Shown here one piece after another: positions 55,624-64,000 of a stretch of DNA of 64,000 nt. Position 1 is the stretch's first letter, and every line of letters starts with the position of its first letter. This DNA comes from Actinomycetes bacterium (GTDB taxonomy: Bacteria > Actinomycetota > Acidimicrobiia > Acidimicrobiales > Acidimicrobiaceae). Under the pieces are notes generated by a model that was not told the origin of the DNA, did no database searches, and worked only from the letters and a program-made list of their open reading frames with translations. The translations under genes and the position numbers were made by a program. The stretch covers positions 1-64,000 of the forward strand of contig JAKCDL010000013.1 of NCBI GenBank assembly GCA_021841935.1. Reading direction: 5' to 3'.

Positions 55624-58600
55624 CTAAAGCGGTTGTGCTATTCCAAAGGCCATATCGCTCAGGTCATCCTTCGTTCCGTTGATCAGGTTGTAGACGTCGT
55701 GGAATTTTCCATCTGAACTATCGAGAACGAGAATGTGCATCCATCTATTGGTGATGGTATCGCGAAGTAGCGGATTGGAGGTCACTATGGTCTTTACGGT
55801 CTCCTTATTCGCATAGATCAACCCAGTTAGACGAAGCGGAAGGTGGGCTAGCTCCCCTTGGGGGGTCATGTATGCTTGTCGAGCTAATCCTCCAATTAGA
55901 TCTCCGCTCGTTCCGGCGATTGCACCTAGGTTAGATACTGGATTGAGGAGTGTCTTATTCGATGTCAGGGTGCTGTCGTCGAGCGCTGCAAAGAGGTAGC
56001 TCTTTGAGATCATCTCGCCTACGACCATAGGAGCTAGCATTATCGACTCGAGAGCGGCTCCGTCTGGATCGAATCTTAGGTCATAGGATTGGAGGAAGGA
56101 CCTTCCCCCTAAGTCAAGACCGCGGGTCATTTCTCGCGGTGCAATTATGAAGCTAGCAGCATTTGCTAGACCCATCTCAGGCCAACCTTCAAACCACCAG
56201 TTGCTACGTGTGTCGCGATTGCGAGGTAAAGAAGCGATATTTGAAAACGTAGAAGTGGTATTCGATGATCGGTTTAGCTCTGACACTAGCCTTTGCAGGG
56301 CTATGGTATGGATAGTTTGGTCGTCGAGGGAAGATATTACTTCAATCTTGGCTTGGGTGGTATCGTGGGCGGCTGAGAAGAAGGTAGTGCTCTCGGGAAT
56401 TGAGATTCCATATGAAGCCATCTTTACCCGAACCTCCTTTTGATTTAGGAGCTTTGTGACCAACGTGGCATTTTCAGCTCCTGAATTTCCTCCACAAGCT
56501 CCGCATTGATATGCCATTCGTTGTAGTTGGTTGGCGTTCGTCGAATGGTGTCCCACGATCACAACCGAGTCTGCAAAGTCTTTTACTAATCCGATCGACT
56601 TTAGGGTTGTGGCTAATTGATAGGCCACATCTTCGATCTCGGCATCGTCCATCTTCTCCAACTCAATGCTCCGAAGGGCCGCAATGTCTGCATCCAATAC
56701 TGACTTGCTGTTTCGAAGTTTGGCGGCGAAGTTGGGGTAGTTGGTCTTTAGAAACGATGCGACACCCATATAACCACCTATAACTTCAGCGGTCACAAGT
56801 GACAGTGATGGAACGTTATCTAGAAGTTCGTAACTTGCTGCGATATCATTTAGGAACTCTTCGAAGCTAGGAACGACCCTCTTTATCCGCGCCCATCTCT
56901 GAGGGTCTAGCAGAACTGGTGCCCTAAGGGTTGAGGGAGTAGCTTCACGGACCCGAAATGGAAGACCGAAGAAGCCGGCTATCCCAAATGTGCGGACCTC
57001 AGAGAAGTTCTCTTCTAGATAACCTCGCATTGGTTCGCTTCTAACGTCGATGCAAAAGAGCATATCAATGCTGTTGGTTCGCTCTATTGGAGCGCTTGTT
57101 GCGTTGTTTGCAATCTTTGTTAGAAGTCCATTCTGGTAAGTAAGTTCGAGAGCGCGTTGGGCCACAATCCGTACTGCCTTTTCTCGGCGAGCTAAATCTA
57201 GGACTAGGTCGGATTCAAGAAGGAGCTTTGTGGCCTCGGATGTTTTTTCAGCTGGCTCAGCAACTTTATCTGATGATTTGATCGATGAGCCGACCAACTC
57301 CTCATAGTCAAAGTCGAGAACCATTGCGGTGAAGAGGAGCGCGAAGACCATGGATGCGACTCCTAGTTCACGGTGTCCCTCGCCAATTCCACCGTCGTTG
57401 GAGCGGTTCATTAGGGTGAGCCATCCGGGGATTAGATCGTTTGCAGTCTCGATCACCCTCTTCAAGTGATCTTCACCCTGTGCACCGATGACCGTTGCTA
57501 CTTGAGCGATCTTGTAGCTAACTATCAGTGCGATGTCGTCAGTGGTGACGCGCTTAGCATGAAAGTGTCGTATGAAGCCATGGCCTAATGTGAGCTCCAA
57601 GACTCTAAACGCGAGCTCCTTATCGTCTTTGATGACCTTTCCGCCTTCGATGATTGCATCCATGAGCAGAATCGAGACCTCTTCTAGGAGTTCATCGAAG
57701 CGGCCTTGATCCCTCCCAGCTTTGTGTTCCCAATGGATCTTTGAAGGTTGTGTTGTAAGTGCATCCAAGACCGCTGTCTCGAGGAGCCCTTTTGTCCTAA
57801 GTTGAGCCGGTACATGCTCGGGGTAGAGGGCAAGGGTATCTTCAGCTGCAGCGGCGATGAATTCGTTAGCGATCTCTTTGTTCGCGTAGAGCTTTGCCAA
57901 AGTGCTAAGCGATGGAAGTGGTAGGTCGCGATTTGGAGTGGTGATCTCGATAAAGTTCTTACCAATCTGAGATTGGTAAGGGTTTACCGCTACAAAGTTG
58001 ACTGTAGGTAGCGAGAGGGCAATCTCGGAGGCAATTTTTTCAACGTTGGCATCAACTATCGTCGCCGCCTTTGGATCGAGGCTCTCTAATGACTCGAGTT
58101 GAATCCTCGTCTTTTTGAGTTTGCGGCTGAAGGTGACGGTGTTGGAGGAGGCGGCATAGCTTCTGTGGATCAGGTGGCTAAGTGAAAGTTTGTCCACCGT
58201 CGATGAGCGCTTGATCATGATAGGTGCGATCAGCGAAAGTAGTGTTGGAATCCAAATTGCAAGGTGAACGTGGTCTAATGAGACGATGTGGCGAGCTGCA
58301 ACTTTGCTAACCGCTATGGCCGCCAACCATGGAGCGATCACGATAACCGACGCGGCCGCTCGGGCTGGAGTAGTTGCACCGATGCGATCGCTATGGCCAA
58401 AGCTAACATTTATAGCGACGTAGAGCGCGATGGCGAGACCTACTGTTTCAGGGATGAGTGAGCTCAGGTTGGCAAAGGTGATCGAGCCTGATAGAGACGT
58501 AGCTGTAACCATTACAGCGACTGAGATGAGCGCCGCAAAGATGGCCCTCGGGGTGTTTTGAACTTTGACTACCTTGTGGTTTGCGATCGAAGTTCGGTTC

Positions 58601-59523
58601 TTGGTTGCCTTTTCACTGATGAGCTCTGATTTATTGAATGGATCGCTTGGGGCGTCGTAGAGGAGGTAGCTCTTGAAGAGGCCGTGACCTACGGCGTGAA
58701 AGAGACCGAGGGTTGGTAGACCCGAGAGAATCTCTAAGACCATGAATGACATCTGGCCACACGTAGAGACCGCTAGGCGCCCCTTTGCATCTTTGGCGAA
58801 GGATTTAGCTAAGGAACTCCAGATGATGGTAGCTATGGCTAATACTACGACCGCAATGAGCACTCGGGTATCGATCATCTTGTAGGAGCCAAAGTAGATC
58901 AGTGCGATTGCTGGTGCATTTACGTATCCACCATGAATCATGACGCTAGCGGCGGTAGGGGCGTTGACACTTGACACCACCCACTTGCCAAATGGGAGCA
59001 GTCCGGCGCGACTAAAGGTCCATATGATCAATGCGATCTGGGTGCTCTTTTGATCTGGAGTGCTGATTGAGGCGGCTGCTGCTACCAGTAGGATCACGTC
59101 ACCTAGGTGAAGGTGCCAAGGATAACGTGGCTTTTTCGACCGATCTTGAAATGGTATGAGAAATGTTGCATACCCGAGAGCGGCGGTAGAGATAGTTGTT
59201 GCGATTGAAAATTGGAGTAGAGATGGCGCAAATACCATCGCATAGGTAGCGACGAAGAAGAGAGAAGACGATACTAGAAACTTTCTGAGGTTGGGCTCAT
59301 TTCGCATCGACCCGTCCGCATAGGCGTAGACGGTATTTGCAATGATTGTTACAAGGACTACAAAGAGAGCCCTCGAGATCGTGAAGGAAATTCCAAACAT
59401 AGGGTGCATTGCGCCGCTGTTCAAGGCTAGCTCTCGCCCCTTTGCTCCAGTCAATGAGAGCGCAGCGGTTATTGCAATGTATGGAAGTCCAATTGCCAAT
59501 GGTGTGTACTTTAGTGATCGCAT
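55624..59523 (-). CDS. dabB-dabA: single-chain DAB inorganic-carbon pump (DabB-DabA fusion)
   Basis: A 1299-residue protein. Residues 1-about 440 are a proton-antiporter-like membrane part (DabB/NuoL type, about 11-12 helices) with FGKWVVSSVNAPTAASVMIH and FHAVGHGLFKSYLLYD, the conserved Lys/His segments. Through a basic linker (about 465-490) it passes into DabA (DUF2309): VNFVAVNPYQSQIG, zinc site C824-x-D826-x-R828 in LFCIDVRSEP, His992 in VGHHSTNANQ, Cys1007 in CGACGGNSGAENA, and NWWFEGWPEMGLA. In known systems DabB and DabA are separate proteins that together drive CO2 hydration with ion flow. Start is taken at ATG 59523; GTG 59595 would add 24 residues encoded by promoter-like AT-rich DNA. 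No other carbon-fixation gene is in the window. Confidence 0.88.
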   Translation of the reverse strand: MRSLKYTPLAIGLPYIAITAALSLTGAKGRELALNSGAMHPMFGISFTISRALFVVLVTIIANTVYAYADGSMRNEPNLRKFLVSSSLFFVATYAMVFAPSLLQFSIATTISTAALGYATFLIPFQDRSKKPRYPWHLHLGDVILLVAAAASISTPDQKSTQIALIIWTFSRAGLLPFGKWVVSSVNAPTAASVMIHGGYVNAPAIALIYFGSYKMIDTRVLIAVVVLAIATIIWSSLAKSFAKDAKGRLAVSTCGQMSFMVLEILSGLPTLGLFHAVGHGLFKSYLLYDAPSDPFNKSELISEKATKNRTSIANHKVVKVQNTPRAIFAALISVAVMVTATSLSGSITFANLSSLIPETVGLAIALYVAINVSFGHSDRIGATTPARAAASVIVIAPWLAAIAVSKVAARHIVSLDHVHLAIWIPTLLSLIAPIMIKRSSTVDKLSLSHLIHRSYAASSNTVTFSRKLKKTRIQLESLESLDPKAATIVDANVEKIASEIALSLPTVNFVAVNPYQSQIGKNFIEITTPNRDLPLPSLSTLAKLYANKEIANEFIAAAAEDTLALYPEHVPAQLRTKGLLETAVLDALTTQPSKIHWEHKAGRDQGRFDELLEEVSILLMDAIIEGGKVIKDDKELAFRVLELTLGHGFIRHFHAKRVTTDDIALIVSYKIAQVATVIGAQGEDHLKRVIETANDLIPGWLTLMNRSNDGGIGEGHRELGVASMVFALLFTAMVLDFDYEELVGSSIKSSDKVAEPAEKTSEATKLLLESDLVLDLARREKAVRIVAQRALELTYQNGLLTKIANNATSAPIERTNSIDMLFCIDVRSEPMRGYLEENFSEVRTFGIAGFFGLPFRVREATPSTLRAPVLLDPQRWARIKRVVPSFEEFLNDIAASYELLDNVPSLSLVTAEVIGGYMGVASFLKTNYPNFAAKLRNSKSVLDADIAALRSIELEKMDDAEIEDVAYQLATTLKSIGLVKDFADSVVIVGHHSTNANQLQRMAYQCGACGGNSGAENATLVTKLLNQKEVRVKMASYGISIPESTTFFSAAHDTTQAKIEVISSLDDQTIHTIALQRLVSELNRSSNTTSTFSNIASLPRNRDTRSNWWFEGWPEMGLANAASFIIAPREMTRGLDLGGRSFLQSYDLRFDPDGAALESIMLAPMVVGEMISKSYLFAALDDSTLTSNKTLLNPVSNLGAIAGTSGDLIGGLARQAYMTPQGELAHLPLRLTGLIYANKETVKTIVTSNPLLRDTITNRWMHILVLDSSDGKFHDVYNLINGTKDDLSDMAFGIAQPL

Positions 59524-59709
59524 GCTTAAACAATATAAGAAAAACTTTTCATATGTAGCAAATATATGCAAAATTTTTCGTATGAAATTAGTCACAGCGC
59601 CATTCAGCTAAAAGATCCTCGTTTTTATTTGAGAATAAGTACTTCGGAATACGACAAGAGCGTGGCGATTTGGCAATAGTTCTCCGATGGTCTAGGTAGT
59701 CTCGTAATC

Positions 59710-60438
59710 ATGGATCATCACGGCAGAACAGAGCGCTTAGAACTCGAAGATGCGAGTATCAGAAAATTCCAGGCAACTGTATTGGAGGCATCGGAAGAGG
59801 GGATCGTACTTGATAGATCCGCCTTCTATCCTGGCGGTGGAGGACAACCACCAGACTTCGGTGCGCTTAGCTTCAATGGTAACTTCTGCCGAATAGTGGG
59901 GGTACGAAAGGGCGAAGACCTCTTTCTGGTACCGGAAGAGGGAGATCCACTCCCATCTGCTGGAAGTGTCGTTGAGGGCATAGTTGACGATGAGCGCCGC
60001 TTTCAATTGATGCGCACTCACAGCGCACTGCATCTCCTGTCGGGAGTTGTATTTAGAGATTTCGGAGCACTCGTTACGGGTGGAAATATGGAACCCCTTT
60101 CTGCACGCCTTGACTTCAACCTCGGAGAAGTTCCTCCTGGATTCAAAGATACGCTTGATGAACTCTGTAACGTCGAGGTAGATTCAAATAGAGCTATCAC
60201 CACATATAGCCTCCCGCGGGATGAAGCATTTGCCATTCCCGACATAATCAGGACAGCAACCAACCTGTTGCCTGATGATCTCGAAATAGTTCGAATTGTT
60301 GATATCAATGGCCTCGACGTTCAAGCTGATGGTGGCACTCACGTCTCGTCGACTTCGCAGATTAAGCGGATGCGAGTTGCGAAAGTTGAAAATAAAGGCA
60401 AGGGGTTTCGAAGGGTGAAGATCGAATTAGAGAGGTGA
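59710..60438 (+). CDS. alaX: AlaX-type alanyl-tRNA editing protein
   Basis: A 242-residue free-standing editing protein related to the AlaRS editing domain. The N-terminal beta-barrel has AFYPGGGGQPPDFGAL; the zinc site has HSALHLL (two His) and ADGGTHVSSTSQI (third His; the usual Cys is Asp as in many AlaX proteins). It hydrolyses mischarged Ser-tRNA(Ala) or Gly-tRNA(Ala). It starts 187 bp from the divergent DAB gene, ATG without a strong ribosome site, so co-regulation is possible but unproven. Confidence 0.88.
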   Translation: MDHHGRTERLELEDASIRKFQATVLEASEEGIVLDRSAFYPGGGGQPPDFGALSFNGNFCRIVGVRKGEDLFLVPEEGDPLPSAGSVVEGIVDDERRFQLMRTHSALHLLSGVVFRDFGALVTGGNMEPLSARLDFNLGEVPPGFKDTLDELCNVEVDSNRAITTYSLPRDEAFAIPDIIRTATNLLPDDLEIVRIVDINGLDVQADGGTHVSSTSQIKRMRVAKVENKGKGFRRVKIELER

Positions 60439-60978
60439 CGGTGGCTTAGGCGAGGAATTCTCCTCGAGCTATCTGAACCTTATATTCATCTATTGATATG
60501 AACTTAGTATTTAGGTGTGCGACCTATTGTCAAGTGCGACTTAAATACCTAGGCGACGCTGTCGGCACGCCTTAGAGTGACTCTAGAGCTTCAAGGTTTG
60601 CATAAACCAACTTCTAATAGTCAGTCTCTGCCGATTCAAGACTTGGAGGTCTTGTGCTCTTCTTTCAATCAAAAGAGGCTAATTAGCAATTGTCCAACCC
60701 CAAGAAGTCACAGTGTGCTTTCGTTGATCGAGTAGTTCTAGGTCGTTTTATTTTGGGGACAATTCTCATTTTGCTGACTTTAGGTCGTCCGGATGGCAGA
60801 GCAAAGGTTGTGAAGTTGCGCGATATGTACTTCAATGGTTTTGGTCATTGGCTCGAAAAGGTGCTTGGATCTTTAAAGCTCAGCTATCTAGAGTAGGCAA
60901 CAGCGTTTCGAGGTGACTTTGAGGCTGATTGCACGGCGAGATCGACTCGTCCTCGAACAACAGCGAAAGGGTATTAGC
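60439..60978. other. intergenic region before the paired lipoproteins
   Basis: No gene is supported. A 68-codon frame (60690-60896) has a TTG start with no ribosome site and no known family, and is left out. Confidence 0.4.
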
Positions 60979-61572
60979 ATGTCTTTTAGAGCTAGTGCTG
61001 CGATCAACGAGTTAAGTATTCGAAGACCTCTTCAAATCGCGTTGATTTCCATGGGGTTTATTACCTCAAGTTGTGGTGGTGCTGCGGTTGGTAGCACGAG
61101 TACAACTTCCCAAACAACAGTAAAAGTTAAAACCACATACGTTACAACTTCGATACCCCCTGTAACAACGACAACTTCACCGGCGGTCTCGGCCACCTCC
61201 CCTCAGAGCGTACCAGCAACACCAACCTTGGGGTTGAGCAATATTTATTCCGGTGGATTAGGGTTTGGAGAGGTTGAGCCAACGAAGATATATCTCGGTG
61301 GTGATCCGACCGGACTACTGTCCAAAGTCCAATGGAGCACTTGGGGAGGGAGTAGCGCGAACGGGGTGGGAGTCGGAGAGTATGTAGGCCCTAGCCAAGT
61401 TGTGGCGCAGGGAAAGCTGGAGACTGCCACTGTTGTAGCCTTCGATCTTGGAAGCTGCAACGGTATTTACGCGTACCAGAAAGTTGAGTGGTACTTTCCC
61501 GGTGAGGGAGAGACGTTCAACCCGGCGCACGCAATTACGACCTGCCTCTTCTTTGGGCAACCTCCTTCGTAA
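60979..61572 (+). CDS. small lipoprotein of unknown function, copy 1
   Basis: A 197-residue secreted protein. The basic N-terminus and hydrophobic segment end in a lipobox (ITSSC), followed by a Ser/Thr/Val/Pro-rich tether (about 55 residues). The globular C-terminal part has LGLSNIYSGGLGFGEVEP, LGGDPTG, WSTWGGSSANGVG, LGSCNG and a Cys near the end. ATG at 60979 has GAAAGGG 8 bases upstream; an in-frame start at 60913 is less likely. It is paralogous to the next gene. Confidence 0.75.
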   Translation: MSFRASAAINELSIRRPLQIALISMGFITSSCGGAAVGSTSTTSQTTVKVKTTYVTTSIPPVTTTTSPAVSATSPQSVPATPTLGLSNIYSGGLGFGEVEPTKIYLGGDPTGLLSKVQWSTWGGSSANGVGVGEYVGPSQVVAQGKLETATVVAFDLGSCNGIYAYQKVEWYFPGEGETFNPAHAITTCLFFGQPPS

Positions 61573-61731
61573 TCAAAAGCTATATCCAACTTGGAGATTT
61601 CTCTAGCGAGCTCTAGATGTTTCCTTCCTGATCCTGATTGACGCAGTGTTTTTGTTGAAGTTTCATGCTTGCATCTTCAACTTTGAATATTTTATTGCCG
61701 AAAGCTAATCGGGTAGGTTAAGGACGGAATC

Positions 61732-62526
61732 TTGGCTCAAGTTAAATTTCTAGAAAGAGGCGCCAAAAGCAAGGTGCCAATTGCCGCAGTTTTGTTCGGG
61801 TTTCCCTTGGTATCGTGTGGCTTTTCTTCTGGCGTTCATTCAGTGGGAAAGAGTACCTTTTCAACGCCGACGACACTACCGGTGATCGTCTTGCCTTCGG
61901 CAGCTAATACTCCTCAGGGACAGGCCTTGCCCACTCAACAAGCCAGCACTGTTCAACAAGCCAGCACTGTTCAGCGGGGCCAGGGGCAACTGACACCGCA
62001 AAGCTCCTCTGGTCAGCCATCCTCCCAGCTAGCTCCCCTTTCTTCAAGTGTCCAAGGTGCAACCGCAACTGTGTCGGCGGCATCGTCCTTTCCTTCAACA
62101 TCGACCACCACACCCCCAAGTACAGTTTCGCCGACTACCACCACTCAAACTTCACCTTCCACAACAACGGTGCTCTCTGGATCAGCGCTCCCAACTCTAG
62201 GACTGTCAGGAACTTACGTTGGAGGGATGGGCTTTGGAGCAGTTGAGCCCTTGACGATCGCTCTTGGTGGCGATCCAACAGGCGTCATCTCTTCGGTAGC
62301 GTGGAGCTCATGGGGTGATTCAAGTGCCGTTGGTAGCGGGATCGCAGCTTATGTCGCGCCCGGTCAAGCAGACGCGACAGCTGTCAAAGCAACTGCAGTG
62401 GTAGTCGCTACTAACCTTGGGAGCTGTGGAGGGCAGATCGTTTACCAAGATATTCTTTGGTACTTCCCGCAATTTGGCCAGAGCAAAAGTACGGCTCACG
62501 AAATTCCAACTTGTCCCATTAGCTAG
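61732..62526 (+). CDS. small lipoprotein of unknown function, copy 2
   Basis: A 264-residue paralogue of the preceding gene with the same layout: lipobox (PLVSC), a much longer Gln/Ser/Thr/Pro tether (about 130 residues), then LGLSGTYVGGMGFGAVEP, LGGDPTG, WSSWGDSSAVGSG, LGSCGG and WYFP. Two conserved cysteines could form a disulfide. Similar domains with a SWGxSSAxGxG core occur in other actinobacterial secreted proteins, from memory. TTG at 61732 has AAGGA 7 bases upstream. Cell-wall exposed by inference; function unknown. Confidence 0.75.
   Translation: MAQVKFLERGAKSKVPIAAVLFGFPLVSCGFSSGVHSVGKSTFSTPTTLPVIVLPSAANTPQGQALPTQQASTVQQASTVQRGQGQLTPQSSSGQPSSQLAPLSSSVQGATATVSAASSFPSTSTTTPPSTVSPTTTTQTSPSTTTVLSGSALPTLGLSGTYVGGMGFGAVEPLTIALGGDPTGVISSVAWSSWGDSSAVGSGIAAYVAPGQADATAVKATAVVVATNLGSCGGQIVYQDILWYFPQFGQSKSTAHEIPTCPIS
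61936..61971 (+). repeat. 18-bp tandem duplication in the lipoprotein tether
   Basis: CAACAAGCCAGCACTGTT occurs twice in succession (61936-61953, 61954-61971), encoding QQASTV twice. It lies in the disordered tether of the second lipoprotein. Confidence 0.9.
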
Positions 62527-62978
62527 CGACTTTTATAAGTCGACAAAGTCGTTGTCTTTTGGTCGATCTCTCTTTAGCGTTTGACGAGATAGCTCTTGCA
62601 ACTTTGATGGAATGGATAAGGTAGATTTTTCGTGGTTCAATTCGAAGTGGGAAAAGATCTACCTATAAAGACCTCTAGATAATGATTACACATCCCTCTG
62701 AATCTCATACTATGGCATGAGGTAGCCATTTACGAGGATGTGAATACACATTAACTACGAGTGGCTACTCATAGGCATTGTTGAGATCTCGAGCGATTCT
62801 TCCTCGTTCTATGGGCGCTCAGTCGATGGGTGCTCCAATGGTTGCAGTTGATGGGGTACTGCGATGCGAACTGAGGTTGACGCCTCTATGGTCATTTGTG
62901 AAAGGCTTTGAAGTTTACCTTTCGACAGTCATAGCCTATTATTCACTGGTTTTTTCGTCCTCAACCAAATCACAGCAT
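62527..62978. other. intergenic region
   Basis: No gene is supported between the second lipoprotein and the final membrane protein. Confidence 0.4.
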
Positions 62979-64000
62979 ATGCAAAGGTTGTTAATTGAAT
63001 ATGGTGCCATGGCACTTTCATATAAAGATATATCGCTTAGAGATACCGAAGGGAGAGTTGATCGCGAGATTCTTCTAACGATCATCGCCTTCTTGGGATT
63101 TGCAGCTCTGGTGTTGCTGACAAATGGAGTAGTTACCGGGTCAAGCTATGAAACGTTTGCCGCCGCTGTAGCGGCTTTGGCCTCAGGACACATTCAACTT
63201 TCACCTTCCCTGCCACATATCACATTGCAGCTCCAATCGGGCGGTGGCTTTGCCGGAGACAACTTTCCATTTGTTAATCAATTCTCTGGTGCCTTTCAAA
63301 GTGGTCCAGCCTCCTTTACGATCGTCGGTAACTCCGGCGGACCCTTTGCTCGTTTTGGCGGAGGATTCCAAAACTTTGCAGCCAGTGGCCAACTAAACCA
63401 TGGAGCTCCGCTCTCGTCACTTAGCTTCGGCTTTGTTGCCCTAGCTGTTCCTTTTTATCTCACGGGCACTTTGCTCTTTGAGCCAATAGTCTTCGGCGCT
63501 ATCGCAGTATTTGCCATCTTTATCGCATCGCGAAGGTGGCTCGGGAGATGGGGCGGTTTGCTATCGGTATCGCTGTTTTTACTCACCGACTTAGCAGTAA
63601 CACTCTCTGAAAAGATCTCGTATGCCTCTTCTATTGAGGCGTATCTTCTGGCAACAGGTGTTGCACTCCTCTTATGGTCACTCTTGGCTCATGAGATGCG
63701 ACTTAATCGACGCCTCTTGGCTGGATGCAGCTCCTTCTTTGCCTTATCGCTAGCGACGCTGGTTCACGGAAGCGACTTGATCTTCTTGGTCGGCGCCCTT
63801 GCAGTTGTAACGGTTAGCCGTAAGTGGGCCAAGTTAGATGTTGCAACTCTGGCACAGTTTTATGCCGTGGCACTTGGATCTTTAGTCTCCGTTGTGGCGT
63901 TCAATGAATGGTCTTTTGGAAGAGTGTTAGTTGGAGGATTGCTGCCGGCATCGTTCTCGTCGGTAGGCGGCAATCTGCAAGCGATCTTTCCCCATGCGCT
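62979..64000 (+). CDS. membrane protein of unknown function, truncated by window end
   Basis: An uninterrupted frame runs off the right edge (341 codons seen). A short cytoplasmic N-terminus leads to a membrane helix (LLTIIAFLGFAALVLLTNG), an exported loop of about 100 residues rich in Gly/Phe/Ser/Asn (SGGGFAGDNFPF, GGPFARFGGGFQNF), and then at least five helices with R/K-rich turns (ASRRWLGRWGG, MRLNRRLLA). ATG at 62979 or 63009 may be the start; neither has a strong ribosome site. The layout recalls GT-C-type glycosyltransferases/dolichol-mannosyltransferase-like proteins, but no DxD-like motif in the first loop is visible, so it is left unassigned. Confidence 0.65.
   Translation, partial: MQRLLIEYGAMALSYKDISLRDTEGRVDREILLTIIAFLGFAALVLLTNGVVTGSSYETFAAAVAALASGHIQLSPSLPHITLQLQSGGGFAGDNFPFVNQFSGAFQSGPASFTIVGNSGGPFARFGGGFQNFAASGQLNHGAPLSSLSFGFVALAVPFYLTGTLLFEPIVFGAIAVFAIFIASRRWLGRWGGLLSVSLFLLTDLAVTLSEKISYASSIEAYLLATGVALLLWSLLAHEMRLNRRLLAGCSSFFALSLATLVHGSDLIFLVGALAVVTVSRKWAKLDVATLAQFYAVALGSLVSVVAFNEWSFGRVLVGGLLPASFSSVGGNLQAIFPHA

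Noticed and set aside
60690-60896. 68-codon frame before the lipoproteins
   Set aside because: TTG start with no Shine-Dalgarno sequence and no recognisable content.

Overview
The window looks like a chromosome segment of an actinobacterium with moderate GC, most like the acidophilic Acidimicrobiia (Acidithrix/Ferrimicrobium type). This is an inference from an F420-type LLM oxidoreductase, an actinobacterial-style sortase, frequent TTG/GTG starts behind strong GGAGG-like sites, and Ser/Thr-rich lipoproteins. Taxonomy was not tested by any search.

Layout. 1-1.1 kb is a GC-rich scrapyard: the end of an IS3-type OrfA with the start of OrfB, a broken tyrosine recombinase and a possible nucleotidyltransferase-toxin relic. 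1.9-14.3 kb holds a low-molecular-weight phosphatase and then a complete L-rhamnose system: a LacI regulator on the minus strand, divergent from an ABC importer (ATPase, two permeases, lipoprotein), mutarotase, isomerase, bifunctional aldolase/lactaldehyde dehydrogenase and rhamnulokinase. A perfect 14-bp LacI-type palindrome lies between the divergent genes. 14.4-24 kb has a TSUP permease, a five-gene Dpp-type peptide ABC importer, and a facing gamma-glutamyltransferase/GntR pair. 24.2-27.4 kb encodes L-lactate oxidation (LutA plus a fused LutB-LutC) beside a possible FAD-oxidase relic. 27.7-33.2 kb has an LLM oxidoreductase, an NTF2-like protein, a GNAT protein and 5-oxoprolinase (PxpA plus a fused PxpB-PxpC). 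A CAU-anticodon tRNA is at 33.5 kb.

34-42.9 kb is gene-poor. It carries ISL3 and IS21 relics, a sortase with an extra C-terminal region, and a large DUF11-type surface protein ending in a non-canonical sorting signal. 42.9-49.2 kb is a glucuronide module: uronate isomerase-like protein, beta-glucuronidase, an orphan PTS-EIIC-like permease and a LacI regulator, tied together by a repeated ATGCACACG-type operator. 49.7-54.6 kb has an unknown polytopic protein, a chemoreceptor and a DHA2-type MFS exporter. 55.6-59.5 kb is one very large gene that joins both halves of the DAB inorganic-carbon pump (DabB, then DabA). The rest holds an AlaX-type editing protein, two tandem paralogous lipoproteins and a membrane protein cut off by the window end.

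How the parts fit. Rhamnose should yield dihydroxyacetone phosphate and L-lactate, and the Lut proteins would take lactate to pyruvate. The peptide importer, gamma-glutamyltransferase and 5-oxoprolinase suggest salvage of gamma-glutamyl or pyroglutamyl compounds. Uid and uronate isomerase open glucuronides. The strongest candidates for something new are the single-chain DabB-DabA protein, the EIIC-like permease with an altered GITEP motif and no EIIA/EIIB nearby, and the sortase/surface-protein pair.
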